60,000 nt of DNA from Cristatella mucedo (GCA_009760855.2 WPIO01000090.1:250001-310000); one strand, 5' to 3'. Counted from the stretch's first letter, positions 12,242-24,140 are shown. Program-made: numbers and translations. The notes: generated by a model from the sequence alone, not told the origin.

Positions 12242-12635
12242 TAAATTGAGCTGCTGGTGGATTTTGGTCGGTAGTCTCTTGGCGATTTGTGGTGAGCACT
12301 CAATAGCAACAAGTGAGGAACCATCTTCTTGCCACTTAACTGTCATTTCGTGACTCACATTCTAAACGCTTTACAAAGTCCTCCATTTAGTCTGGAGATT
12401 TTTTGCTAATAAATAATAAATAAGCCTGCACGACAATATAGTTTGCCTATTGTCAACTCTAACCAGCCTGACGAGGTATACTTTTCACTCGACCTTCAGT
12501 TCAATCCACCCTCAAGGAATTCAACGCTTTATAAATGGAGAGGAGTAGCTCAGCAGCAGATGCCCGCTTCAATCTAAATTATACATTTTCTTGCATTCGA
12601 TGCTGCTTGTTCCTCGAACAATACCGAAAAGTAGG

Positions 12636-13435
12636 CATAATAATAATAATAATAATAATACACTTGATAAAGTGCCCTCAGAGAACTCAATATTTTTCTA
12701 GGCGCTTTACATTTGCTGCGGAGGAAATACGACCGAATGATGAGTGGTATCATGCTTGATAAACAGCATGAATAGCATGATTACGGGTGAACATGCACAG
12801 TGTCAGCATACAAGTGTAGTTAGTGGCAGCATGCACAGTGTCAGCATGCATAAGCACATAAAGGACGAATCACAGGGACCCACTAAATACTGTCATAAAT
12901 AGGTGCGTTTTTAATTTCTTTTTAAATGTGGTCAAGTCAGGGGATGTCGTGACGCAAGTCGGGAGAGAGTTCCAGGCTTTGAGAGCATACGAACTAAAAG
13001 CACGGTCTCCAAATGATTCGAGGTTTGTGGGAGGTACTGGTAAACAGTTTGTTTCTGAAAAGCGGGTGGAACGGTGCTTGGCCTGTTGGAGGAATAGATC
13101 TGATAGGTAGGCTGGAGCCAAAGACTGAAATGATCTAAAAGTGAGCGACAAAACCTTGAACCAAAACCGATTCATTGATTGACTGGTAGCCAGTGCAGGT
13201 CGGCGAGAAGTGGTATTATGTGGCAACTGCGAAGCTCACGACAGACACCCCTAGCTGCAGAGATTTGCACTAGCTGTAAGCGCCTGATTGCACATGCTCG
13301 TAGACCACCAAGCAGTGAGTTACAGAAGTCAAGACGGGATGTCACAAATGCATGGATAAACGTAAATGTGATACCCCTATCTAAACAAGCTCGAATTTTA
13401 GCAATGTTATGTAGCTGGTATTATGACCCTGAACA
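12636..13435 (-). mobile_element. LINE A, 5'-truncated copy
   Basis: The minus strand carries the RT C-terminus (about 12870-13226) with LAPAYLSDLF, SPDLTTFKKKLKTHL and AWNSLPT. Then come the 3' UTR, hairpin and an (AAT)n tail at about 12638-12660. Frameshifts occur around the VKQRI motif. Confidence 0.85.
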
Positions 13436-15254
13436 ATGCCCAGCATCGTTACCTAGATCATGCAGATACTGCTACCTGCGAATTTACAGAAGCTCATCAC
13501 ACGGCCCAAGCGTGCAGACATGTGTGGGTGCACATGCACGAACAGAACTTGATATCGATAACTTGGAAGTCGTTCCAAGTGATTATCTGCGAGGCTTCTA
13601 TGCTGATGCTGATGCTGCATTTGCCGTGCTCTAGTTTTACCTGCGAGGCTTCTAGCTCATACACAATTGGTAATAGGCTCTAATATCAGTACTTGCTACA
13701 ACCGGCAGCGTAGCTGTACTGACACTAGTAGCGGTCATTGAATTACAATTGTGTGAAGCAGGCGAAGATCCGGTCGCCACAGGACGTTTAGTAGGCTCGG
13801 CTCTTTGTACTGGAGAGGCAGATGCCGGCAATAGATAATTTCCTCCTGCGACCGAGCTCGGATGTCATTTAATAATAGGAAGCTTTGATTAAGCGACACT
13901 ATTAATCTGAAGCATGCCCTGAACTGTCAGCTCTTCTTTAGAACTGCTCTCAAACGGGCAGAAAATGATGAGCATTTATTAAAATGCATGACTAAGATCC
14001 GCTAGGACTGGTGTCGATGGAAGCTGACACGAGGCTGCCAGACTTAGGAGCTCTTTGGCATTGAGAATGCTGTGAGTTGCTTGCAATAAATATTAGTTGA
14101 TTCTGCTCCTAATATCGTGTTTTTGACTCGCACTCAGTCTAATAGTAGGCCACGGCCAATGCAAGAGGCAATCAATTGTTTTGTTTGGTTAGCGCCAGAT
14201 TATGTTGCCTATCGGCAGGATTCAGGGCAGATTGAACCTAGCAGGTTTAGAATACAATGTCCAAATCAAAGACCAATCATGCTGGACAGTGAGCTGTGGC
14301 TCTAAGAAAACGCGTACATACAGAACCCTTAAATATTTTCCCCTTTTTTGGAATCTTGCCTCTTGATTCGACGCATCAGACTAAGTTTTCACCTATCCTA
14401 AGAATACGGTATAGCTTGTTCTGAACATTCCCAGGGCTCTCGACTTTGCAATGTCCGGCTGATCTTGCGAGTCTATATTTGACCGTGTTTGGCTAACTGT
14501 TCATTCTCTGGACTACGGATATGACGGTGAGCATATGAACTGGATTTAATCGGCAGCCTAATGAAAAGAGTGACCGCATCAGCACAGCATCCGGTTGCAG
14601 AGCAACATGCCCCTGCGGCGGTCTCAAGAGTTTACCGATGGTCCAATTCTCCAAGGTTTGCATTCTCCTCGAGCCAGGTCACTCGCAGCCAGTTTTTGCT
14701 GGCGTGCACTAGTATAAGCATGCACCTGCATACAAGGCCGACTAGTTCTCGCCAAAGGGCACACAAAAGCGTACGAATGCACAACTAGCAGGCTTAAGTA
14801 AGCCGTATACCGACGGATGTAAGAACTGTTAGGGAATATGTGACTGCGTTAATTAATCTTTCACTTCTTATTGAATAGAAGATTTTAATCTTTAGAAACC
14901 TCAAAAAAATTTGGTGCAGCATTTTCTTCGGATAAAAAAATCTGATTTTTCCTCAGATAGACTTCTGCTAACACAACATGATATCAGCAAGTGACTAAAA
15001 CTTGTCAAAAGTAGCATAAATAGTGGTGCATTATTTGAAGTTGCTTAGCATACAAACTTTAACCAATTAGGAATGCAGCACTCTGCCATTCAAGCTAATG
15101 AACAGCTACTATTTTTTTTAAATTACTGCTTCGTGACCTGACCTACTCTCGAGTTGGCAACCATGTATCCTGGACGGCAGCTCATTATTAAATTGGATCT
15201 CTGGAAACGATGTGCTGTAATTCTTATGGGTTGACAAGATACCGTCTTTTCTAT
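13436..15254. other. Unassigned sequence
   Basis: Only short open frames on both strands. An AATAAA near 14083 is isolated. No gene, RNA or repeat family could be supported. Confidence 0.4.
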
Positions 15255-15430
15255 AGGCTCTTTCTTTCTCATATCTTTTCCCACTTTCTATCTTGTACTG
15301 CCAGACTTTGCCCTTGAACTCTCTTGCCCCTCATTTGTCTACCTGTCTCTGTCTATATTATGCATCCTGTTTCTTTCTCTCTCTCTTTCTCTCCCTTCTC
15401 TGCCCCCTTTCTCTCCCCATCTGTATATTT
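15255..15430 (+). repeat. Pyrimidine-rich stretch
   Basis: T/C-rich sequence on + with several CTCTCT and TTTCT runs; probably low-complexity. A similar stretch lies at 39.52-39.66 kb. Confidence 0.5.
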
Positions 15431-15594
15431 TGTATGTATCCCTTTTTTCTGTTAATCTGAGACTTTAAAGACAGAGTTATGCTGGCTCCACCAGCCTAGT
15501 GAATCCTTTCTTCTTCATACACACAGTAACCATTGTATTTTTGTTGCAGTGCTTGTCATGTTGGAACACGGAATCTCCATGCGAAAAAACGCTA

Positions 15595-15930
15595 TTCGCA
15601 GCTAATCCAACTTCCGTCAAGACATCCCCTCACTTGACCACATTTAAAAAGAAATTTAAAATGCACCTATTATCACAGCATTTAGTGGGTCCAGGCGAAT
15701 CGTCCTTTATGTGCTTATGCGTGTTGACACTGTTGCTTGCTGCCACTAATCACACTTGCATGCTGACCCTGTGCATATCACCCCTAACCATGTTATTGTT
15801 GTTGTTTATTGAGCATGCTACTACTAACCATGTAATCATGCTTCCTTTGCATTTAATGTAAAGCGCCCAGATAGAGATTGAGTTATCTGAGGGTGGTTTA
15901 TCAAGTGTGCTATTATCTTTATTACAATAT
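15595..15930 (+). mobile_element. LINE A, 3' end copy
   Basis: The + strand starts in the RT C-terminus (NPTSVKTSPHLTTFKKKFKM). It passes through the 3' UTR (catgctgaccctgtgcat, accatgtta) to the hairpin at about 15858-15900 and an ATT-like tail. Confidence 0.8.
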
Positions 15931-17660
15931 CGTCTGGTGCTCAAAATCCATGGTCCTGCTGAACTTGAAAAACCATGTTACTCGGCTTACAAGTCTAAGG
16001 CAAACACAGTCGTCCATCACCACTTTACGCTTCGATTTTCACGGCTTTACTCTATGGCTATTTCTTAAATATATTCATTAAAAAGTTGATCGAAATAATG
16101 AAAATGATACAGCGCACTCGGATGTCTGAGTCAATCATACACGCCTGTATTAGAATTAAAATTAAAATTACTGTACGTATGGAACGTAGGGCCTGTGTAT
16201 TCGAGCACTCCCGAAAATCATTCAACGCCAGGTTCAGTCACTCGACCATTCCTTGTGCGAGGGCGAGAATTTTGTTCCAAACAATCGAGTTTGGTGAAAC
16301 CGCCCAATCAAAGCACGCTATTCACTGATTGGCTATTGTAGTGTAATTAAATGTACAATACATATAATATGTACAATATATATATATATAATAAAATAAT
16401 ATCATATTTATAACGTCTAATATGTCTCATTTTCTACTATTCTGTCTAATATACTGCATAATACGAGTGCAATGGTGACTAAAGAAGTGTTATTTCATGT
16501 CCAGAGGACTCTAATAATCTTAGAAGTCATATTTAGAGGGTCGTGAACAGATCTTCTATGCTCAAACTACAAGAATATTCGGTTTATAGATAGAAAATCC
16601 TACTTCGCCAAAATTCACTTTTGATGATCGAGTCTGAAACTGATTAACCGCGACGAACGAGGGACGACTGTGCTCCCATTGAGCTAAGCTGCAATAGCCC
16701 CTTCTTCTTTACTTGCCTCCACGCCCTGTCTTGCTAAGGCAATTTATTAACCAGTCCGTTCGCTGTGCTTCAAGGGTGCTTGTCGGTGGAAGCTTTTCCT
16801 CAGTCAGATCCCGATACATGTCACTCACTTCGCTACGCGGCACCCAATGATGCTGATTATGGGCCGCACTACCTGCGCAGGCGTCTTCGAATTGCGGCAG
16901 CACACAGATCCTTTTTTTGCCTTCCACGAACCTCTTAACGACTGCTAAATCCCCTGTGAGTGAGAGATCAAGGCCGCTGGCATTCAGTCATCTTCTTAGG
17001 CCGTCTGCAGTTCGACCTGTCAGTTAACTTGGCTAAGCTGGTGCGTCGTAGTTGGCTTGGCGTATATTTTTGTCTCGATCATCAGGATTAATCTTGTAAA
17101 ATATCGCAGCATGCTAAGGCTGCGTCAACTCTAGAGCCCGTCGGGTCGATAGTTCATCAGCCGCACACAAAGGCTGCTCGGAGGACACTGAATGCTCGCA
17201 TCTGACATTCGAACCAGCGCCCCCCAGGGCCGGTTGCATCCAATGCTTCGCTCGCTTGGCTACGGCCTGGCGTGTGTACTCGGCATGAGGTCGCTTCAAT
17301 TCGGCGCTCCCGCTCCGTATTGAATACATTAGGGATCATGTTAGCGGAGATGCCCTTGTTGGGGCTGAAAGCTTACTCAGGCTACCAACCGAGCACTCGC
17401 GAGGCCTGCTTGGCACCGGAAATCTAGCCCGACCCGCGTGGGAGGGAGGCTCTCCTGACGCCGGCAACGCCAAGCGGTCTGGTTATTCGAATGAACAACT
17501 GGAATGCACCGGAAAAGAGTTTCGCACTAGCAGACTGCGTCAGCACCGCCGGCTGCAGTTGCCATCTCGCAGCGCTCAATTTCAACATCGCCGGTATTGG
17601 TTGCTTAATAAGTTCCAAGAAGATGAGTGACCGTACGGCCGGATATACGAGTGAGAGAGA
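15931..17660. other. Unassigned sequence, CpG-rich from about 16.7 kb
   Basis: AT-rich with a short TA tract near 16380 on the left, turning CpG-rich toward 17.6 kb. No gene is recognised. Confidence 0.35.
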
Positions 17661-17662
17661 TT

Positions 17663-17664
<2 letters not shown>

Positions 17665-17756
<92 letters not shown>

Positions 17757-18010
17757 CACAGAGACACAGAGACACAGAGAGAGACAGAGAGACAGAGACA
17801 GAGAGACAGAGAGACAGAGAGACAAAGAGACAGAGAGACAGAGAGACAGAGAGACAGAGAGACAGAGAGACAGAGAGACAGAGAGACAGAGAGACAGAGA
17901 GACAGAGAGACAGAGAGACAGAGAGAGAGACAGAGAGACAGAGAGACAGAGAGACAGAGAGACAGAGAGACAGAGAGACAGAGACAGAGACAGACAGGCA
18001 GACAGACAGA
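17665..18010 (+). repeat. (GA)n followed by GACAGAGA array
   Basis: About 87 bp of (GA)n at 17665-17751, then GACACA units. From about 17780 to 17995 there is a long array of GACAGAGA-type 8-bp units, ending in GACAGACAG. The Arg-Glu and Ser-Leu open frames across it are artefacts of the repeat. Confidence 0.97.
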
Positions 18011-18941
18011 GGGGGAGAAATATAGAAAGAAAAAATGAAGAGAAAGGCTGGACGCTCTGGACGAGCTGATCGAGCGAACCTACCCCGGTCCGGCAGTACC
18101 ACGGGGCGAGCCTGTTACGACAGTTGAGGGCGGCCTACTAGGGGCCCCCTCCCGGGGCCGGTGTCTAGCTGCAAATGCACGCCAGCCACCTCCCGCTACG
18201 CCGAGAGTGTCTGCTGGGAGCGGGTGGGAGCGCATTTGACTTGAAGCGAAAGAAAGGGGCGGACCATTTGTAGCCCTGAGACGGATGCTGAGGCGGGAAC
18301 AAGCCCAGTATGACGCCGCCGCAGTTGGCTTTCGTTCGGCTCGCCGCCATGTTTATGCCGCTAGTGCTGGCGAGTCGACTTTCGAGGCTCGCCGCATTTG
18401 CCGTCTAACGGAGCGTCGTTGCTAGGCGGCTCGCCTTGGAGCGGCTAGCCGAGGCAGTCCGGGTTCTGTTTGCCGCGCGCCTTAGGTAGGGCTAGAAAAG
18501 GTGCCTGGTCAGTGGGTCCTGACTATCTTCGAGGACATCGCCGTTATTCGATATTACCGCGTCGGCTAAGTATGCGCGGGCCCATGGGCCCCACCCATTT
18601 AGTGGCCTCGACAATGTATCGAAATAATATCAATTTGACCTTGAAGGAAAAGAGCTTTCCAAAGTAATGTCCAAATTATAGCAAACAATTAAAAATTTAA
18701 GACACGAAAATTTAGATTAAAAACTCCAACGAGAAAATGCTGCCTTAATACGACGCTCCCATTTGCAGCTCCGAGCATTCCCATTTGCAGCAGACTCACA
18801 GGATGACATGTCCTTTAAAAAATAATATGTGCCGTAAAAGCCTATCGTCATTCAGCGGTCAGTGTGTAAAGAAACTGGTACAATGTGAGTGCGCTCAAGT
18901 CAAGCTGCCAGTCAAGCTGCCAGCCGGCTTCAGCCGACAGA

Positions 18942-18944
<3 letters not shown>
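18011..18944. other. CpG-rich unassigned spacer between two purine/pyrimidine arrays
   Basis: GC- and CpG-rich from 18.05 to 18.6 kb, then AT-rich. It includes a Kozak-like GCCGCCATGT at about 18343-18352 that opens only a 19-residue frame ending at TAA. This could be an unrecognised promoter or first exon, but nothing confirms it. Confidence 0.3.
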
Positions 18945-19027
<83 letters not shown>

Positions 19028-19154
19028 CTCTCTCTTCCTCTGCCTCTCTCTCTCTCTCTCTTCCTCTGCCTCCTCTCTCTCTCTCTCTCTCTCTCTCTTC
19101 CTCTGCCTCCTCTCTCTCTCTTCCTCTGCCTCCTCTCTCTCTCTCTTCCTCTGC

Positions 19155-19200
<46 letters not shown>

Positions 19201-19232
19201 TGCCTCCTCTCTCTCTCTCTCTTCCTCTGCCT

Positions 19233-19310
<78 letters not shown>
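18945..19310 (+). repeat. (CT)n array with TTCCTCTGCCTC interruptions
   Basis: About 365 bp of (CT)n with a recurrent interruption CTTCCTCTGCCTCCTCT at irregular intervals between 19033 and 19235. The array is pure pyrimidine on + apart from one G in each interruption. Long open frames here are repeat translation. Confidence 0.97.
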
Positions 19311-19312
<2 letters not shown>

Positions 19313-20100
19313 TGGGAGGCGTAACCTCGGAACCGGCTTTCCGCTGCTCGTCGCCGTGAGAGCCGAAGCAGCCATGCGTCATCAACCAGGAAACGATAGC
19401 TGCCAGGCATAGTGGCGAGCAGAGCGTAATTGAAGCCGGAAACTTGGTTCGGCTGCAGGTGGCCCGTCGAGAACATGAACGGCCGCGACGCAGTCAGCTT
19501 TCGTCTGCCGGCAGTGGCGGCGAGACCCAGCCGTCGAGCGAATGAGGGTCGGCTTGTTACTGATGGCGATTTAATTGGAGAGCGGTAGCACCGCTTAGCT
19601 AGAAAGCCGAGCCCTACGAACAAAGGTGGCCGGCCACTTGCTTTTCCCGAGCAGCTCACGAGTCGCATGCGAGACTGCTGCCCGTTTGGTCCCAATGCAA
19701 GTTGGCTCAACTTGCAGGTTAGAATCAAAGACGCCAGTAGCAGACTGATCCGAACTATCATCGATCTCATTGCTGCTGAAAGAGCACATGGCTAACCAGA
19801 CCATTGATGTAAGCTAAATCCAGTTTCGGTAAAGGGTTACAGAGGGGGAATCCTAATGAAGAGACTGAGAACCACTATCAGTTGAGGCCGAAGAGGGTTT
19901 GAATCATGTTTGCCTTACTGAGCACGATCGTTACCACGTGACGATCGGATCTCATTTATAACAGCGACTTCACTTTCGGAGTTCAGTGGCAACTCACTTC
20001 CAGAAGCCATCTCTTGCTGACTGCGACTGACCATGGCTTGGATTCAGAGAGGACTTCGGTTGCCTCGGATTTATGTACTTCCTCTGGGTCTTTGCCGAGA
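19311..20100. other. Unassigned sequence, CpG-rich at left
   Basis: GC-rich from 19.31 to 19.7 kb and ordinary after that. A minus-strand frame from 19770 starts with a hydrophobic stretch but runs directly into the GA/CT array, so I do not call it a gene. Confidence 0.3.
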
Positions 20101-20104
20101 AGTA

Positions 20105-20225
20105 AGGAGCTGGCGATTCACGACCCAGGTCGTGGGATCGAGTCCTGGCGAAGGCAATCGCTGGTTACCAACTGCAAGCAGGTTTCAGATGCCCAGACTG
20201 TCGCCATGTTTCGTGATCACATAAA
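20105..20225 (+). mobile_element. SINE S2-like head fragment
   Basis: Contains GACCCAGGTCGTGGGATCGA then GTCCTGGCGAAGGCAATCGC, matching the B-box region and downstream segment of S2 copies elsewhere on the opposite strand. Divergent and partial. Confidence 0.4.
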
Positions 20226-20358
20226 GCCATTATCCTTAATCGTGTAGACGTAAATGGGTTTGAGGATCTGCAGTAGCAATGTTTTATTACCAGCTGCAAG
20301 CAGAGTGATAGCAACCGGTTCACTACTGCCGAAATAAATATAATAATAATAATAATAC

Positions 20359-20526
20359 AGGCTGATTAAACAGCCTCTTTTTGTATAGCGACAGAAGAGC
20401 CTTTACGGCTATCGCCACCGCTTGCAGTGGCGATAAAGGATCGTCCACCGCAGGATACGAACACACGCCCAAGGGGCCGAGGTTGTGAAAAGCAACCGCC
20501 TTACCTAGTGAGCCATCACGGCCCAT
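20359..20526 (-). mobile_element. SINE S2 (tRNA-derived)
   Basis: The minus strand begins with a tRNA-like head (GCCGTGATGGCTCACTAGGT) and a B-box-like GTGTTCGTATCC. The body (ATCGCCACTGCAAGCGGTGG) and the end CTGTTTAATCAGCCT follow. Copies recur at 48.4, 48.8 and 56.0 kb. Confidence 0.7.
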
Positions 20527-20555
20527 ATATGAGCCTGTTGAATGAGCCTTGCAGG

Positions 20556-20690
20556 CACTCGCCTTTCACGACCGAGGTCAGGGTGAATATATTTTATGGC
20601 CCAAGTCGTGGGCTCGAACCCGGAGGCATATGCAAAGCGTCTTAATAGATATAGAAAGTTCTCCTAGGGCGTTATATAAATAAATCACAT
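20556..20690 (+). mobile_element. SINE S1 copy
   Basis: Plus-strand B box GTGGGCTCGAACCC, then GGAGGCATATGCAAAGCG and a tail hairpin (arms altered, TTCTCCTAGGGCGTTATA) with a short AT tail. The head is partly duplicated or diverged. Confidence 0.65.
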
Positions 20691-20699
20691 TATTATATT

Positions 20700-21540
20700 A
20701 TATGTACTCTTTTTTCTTTCATAGCAAGCTCCGAACCGTTTATTCGGCCAACTAAATGCATACAAAACGGGCTCGTGAAGCAACCCACTATATGAGCAGT
20801 CGGACTGGCTTGCATGTCCACTGCACGTTATGTTATCAGTAGATTTCGACGATTAGAGGTAAGATTGCGGAAATGAGCGAAAAAAAAGAAATGATGTACA
20901 AGTGAGACAGTAAGTGCTTTGAGAAAACAAGTGGCCAAGAAGATGAAAGATGATTAGAAACGGATTAGCTGTAAATGCCGAGCAATTCCTAGTAGTGTGC
21001 CGCTGCGGTTCCCTAAGAGCACGTCCTGGGTCCGCTGATGCTCTTTATATACTCGAAGTCTGTTCGAAAGATACTATTGAGCTGGCACCCAGCGCGACCA
21101 TTATCACCACTGCATCGAAGACACCAAACTCTCACGGTTGCTCTTGCCCTACAGTCGGCTGCAGCAGTAGGAAATCGAAACTTTTGTTTCGCAGTCGTTG
21201 GATCTTGAGCATTAGAAAACATTCTAAACAATTGTAAGGCGATAAAAATACGAAAATATCTTGGTCAAATTGCAGAGATATTAAAAGCAAACCCTTATTT
21301 TTCACTCCGAAATACATGGCCCACTCACTGCTTAGTTAATTCCCTATGTGAACTGTTGCTACAGCACCAGCCTCCTGTTACTGCACCCCTCGAATTTTTT
21401 CTCGGCTCTGGTATGTTTTTCGGTGTTGATGTGAGCGGAAGGCTGTCTTCTGCATACCACTGGTAGAAAGCTATTTCAGCCCTAAAGAAATTATAAAAAC
21501 ACTTGCTTAGTCCCGACGGCTTTACTAAGTTACAGATATT
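20700..21540. other. Unassigned sequence
   Basis: No open frame of note and no repeat family recognised. Confidence 0.4.
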
Positions 21541-21544
21541 GCGT

Positions 21545-21642
21545 ATCACTTTGCAGCAAATGTAAAGCGCCTAGAAAGAGATTAAGTTCTCTGAGGGCGC
21601 TTTATCAAGTGCAATATTATTATTATTATTATTATTATAGAC
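21545..21642 (+). mobile_element. LINE A, 3' tail only
   Basis: Only the last 50 bp of 3' UTR, the hairpin (GCGCCTAGAAAGAGATTAAG with TCTCT and GGGCGCTTTA) and an (ATT)n tail. A SINE S1 copy follows within 20 bp. Confidence 0.8.
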
Positions 21643-21651
21643 ACACGCTGC

Positions 21652-21790
21652 CGAGCTGGTTTGGCCCAGTGGTTAAAGCGCTCATCCCGATCAGGGTCTG
21701 GCCGAGGTCATGGGCTCGAGCCCTGTGGCATATGCAAAGTACCTGAATAGAGATTTAGTTATCTTATGGAGCTATACAAATGAATTATTT
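21652..21790 (+). mobile_element. SINE S1, full copy
   Basis: Head GAGCTGGTTTGGCCCAGTGG with the A-box region TGGTTAAAGCGCTCATCC, then B box GGGCTCGAGCCC. The body is TGTGGCATATGCAAAG, and the tail TAGAGATTTAGTTATCTTAT leads to an ATT-like end. It inserted next to a LINE A tail. Confidence 0.85.
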
Positions 21791-21839
21791 TTTAATTTTT
21801 CTATATATTGACAGAAAAAGAAAGAAAGGTAAAAGACAG

Positions 21840-22230
21840 ATATCTTAGAGAAAGAGAGAGAGAGAGAGAGAGAGGGAGAGAGGGATTTCCGCGAAGTGAC
21901 CTCGCTATCAGTTGAGAAGGGGGACGGTAAGCGACTCAGTTTCCTCCTTAGACTTTAGTAGCCCACTGCGATGGGTGGCCCGCCACGGTTAACGGAGAGA
22001 CATTTGCAAGTCATTCTGGTGGCTGATGCTTTTAGATGCCGGAGCCTTTCACATTTAAGCCGCGAGACACAGTGTACAATGCTTTTCTATTCTCTTGCTC
22101 TCAATGGTTCTAGGGCAATACCCATTTAAGTGAAGCCACCAAATCTGAGATTATTTATTCTGATACTTTTTCACGCAGCGGTAGTGCTCTCGATATTAGT
22201 TAATATGCTTAGCTGCGTTGACAATACGGT
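21840..22230. other. Unassigned sequence with short (GA)n
   Basis: A short (GA)n lies at about 21852-21874; nothing else is recognised. Confidence 0.4.
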
Positions 22231-22990
22231 ATGAGTAGCATGAAAGTAGCAGCTCAGGACCGCTGGAAATGATGTGATATAGTTGGCAGCAGGAGAGTAG
22301 TTTTCGTTGCGTAAGAATCGTGCAGGCGAGTTCTACAGTCGGGGACCTGCAGAGCTAAAGTTTCTGTCGCCAACAGTCTTTAAGCGGAGGGGGGCAATGG
22401 AACAGCAGCTAATTTATTGTCTATACAGGACTTGAGGGCATGAGGAGGCTGAAACTGGTGCAAAGTTCAGCTGGGTATGGAGGAGCCAATCCGTGGGTCA
22501 GCGTAAGAACTCTGCTCTGTATCCGTTGCTCAACTGGCATCCATCCTAGCTCTTTTAGCAAAGGAGACACGTGCTCAATCCTCTGGGACTTGAAGACTAG
22601 CCTTGCAGCCATATTTATAGCCCTTTGCAGTGGCCTAGTGGCTTTTTTGGTAACCCAGCCAAAAGAGAATTACAATAATCCAGCCGAGACAGAATTAAGG
22701 AGCTAGTTAAACTTTTTGCAAGCCACCATGGAAGACAGCTGATTATCTTAGACAAAGATCGGACGTGATGGCAAGCTGCAGAAGCAGTCTTCTGAATAAA
22801 GCTTTTAAAATTTAAGCAGCTGTCGTAAACAACACCTAAGTTTTTAGCACGTGGTGACGGTCGCACAACAGCATCACCTATTAGAAGAGCAAAGCATTCT
22901 AATTCAGCCACACGCTTAGGGTTTCCTATGAGCAGCAGTTCGTTTTTATTGTCATTTAGTTTCAAAACTTTTTCCGACATTCACGATCGA
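22231..22990 (-). mobile_element. LINE B, RT-containing fragment
   Basis: A second LINE type. The minus-strand frame 22615-22980 contains KVLKLNDNKNELLLIGNP, RAKNLGVVYDSCLNF and LILSRLDYCNSLLAGLPK, which are RT thumb/connection motifs of CR1/jockey-type elements. Further RT C-terminal sequence lies at 22421-22612. The copy is 5' truncated and frameshifted near 22610. Confidence 0.82.
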
Positions 22991-23010
22991 ATGTCGGATT
23001 ATGGACTCCA

Positions 23011-23574
23011 TAGCCTCAATGACTGGACTACAAAACCATATCGAATTGCTTTTCATCTTTCCACCTTCATGTTTGCGTCTATGGAACACATCGCTAAATT
23101 GATATCTTAAACTAGAAAGACTAATCGTCCTCCAGATCCGGCCCTGAATCTTTCCCTGCAAGGTACATTGACCTGCTAGTGTGTGCCCTTAATAGAATCG
23201 CGGGTAGAAAAACCCTCGGTTAGACTGGCTGTTTCAGTAAAGTTCTTAATTTCAATGCGTTCCTCTTTAAATATAATCTCATCAGCATTTAAATATATAG
23301 ATAAATAACGCACTGATTGCAAGCCGACAGTGCATGCACAATTATGTTCAATTTCAACTATGAGAGTGAATGGTGTGGCAGCATATGCAAATTAGTATGT
23401 ACGTAGATTCCCTGTTTTTGGCATGACACTCATCACAGCATTATCTTTGTAAGACTATTATAAGTATCACGACGGACAAGATAGGCGAGTCGTCGGTGAC
23501 TGGTGTTTATTCAGTTAGTCGCCGATAATTCACACACTGGCTCACATTCAAAGTATTTGGGCTGATGGTATATT
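23011..23574. other. Unassigned AT-rich sequence
   Basis: No gene or repeat family recognised. Confidence 0.4.
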
Positions 23575-23665
23575 GCCGCTAATGTAAAGCGCCTAGAAAG
23601 AGATTTGAGTTCTCTGAGGGTGCTTTATCAAGTGCATCATTATCATTATTATTGTTATTGCTGGT
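23575..23665 (+). mobile_element. LINE A, 3' tail only
   Basis: AATGTAAAGCGCCTAGAAAG followed by the second hairpin arm and an ATC/ATT-rich tail. No coding remains. Confidence 0.78.
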
Positions 23666-23684
23666 TAAAATCAGGATAGGGAGG

Positions 23685-24140
23685 TAATGTATCTAAAGTA
23701 TGTCCGTCTGTAACTCCACAAAGTCATAAAGACCCGGCGGTTGTAATGCATGAGAGTTTTGTATAGCGCATTCACAGCCTAAGCGGCTTTCGGTACGCAT
23801 TCGGTACCCAACAGACTTAGTCTCACGCAACAAAGAGAAAGTGGGAAGCATAGCAGAGTCAGGAGAGCAGTTGAGGTAGTGAGTAGCTTGGAAGTAGCAG
23901 CTCAGGACCGCTGGAAAGGAAAAACCATAGTCGCCGGCAGGAGAGTAGTTGTCGTTGCGTAAGAATTGTGGAAGCGAGTTCCACAGCCTAGGACCTGCAG
24001 AGCTAAAGCTTCTGTCGCCAACGGTCTTTAAGCGGAGGAATGGGACAGCTAATTTATTGTCCACACAGGACCTGAGGGTGCGAACAGGCTGGAACTGATG
24101 CTGCAGTTCAGCTATGTACGAAGGAGCCAAGCGGTAGCTA
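23685..24140 (-). mobile_element. LINE B, RT C-terminus and 3' UTR
   Basis: The minus-strand frame 23693-24130 reads APSYIAELQHQF, LKTVGDRSFSSAGPRLWNSL and PQFLRN. The 3' UTR follows, with CTTAGGCTGTGAATGCGC and TTTGTGGAGTTACAGACGG, ending with TTAC-rich sequence. Confidence 0.82.

Noticed and set aside
13179-13634. 151-residue + frame
   Set aside because: Its first half is antisense to the LINE A RT C-terminus, and the rest has no similarity I recognise.
17776-17995. Regularly spaced short repeats considered as a CRISPR-like array
   Set aside because: The units are contiguous 8-bp GACAGAGA repeats without spacers, in eukaryotic DNA.
17605-18102. Cys/Ser/Leu and Arg/Glu/Thr-rich frames of 125-165 residues
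   Set aside because: Direct translation of GACAGAGA and (GA)n repeats in several frames.
18895-19770. 291-residue minus-strand frame with a hydrophobic, signal-peptide-like start
   Set aside because: Two thirds of it is Arg-Glu repeat translated from the (CT)n array. The unique N-terminal part has no recognisable domain and no splice support.
21652-21725. tRNA gene candidate (A-box and B-box-like sequence)
   Set aside because: No complete cloverleaf or anticodon stem could be drawn. The same sequence recurs with a SINE body and tail, so it is a SINE head.
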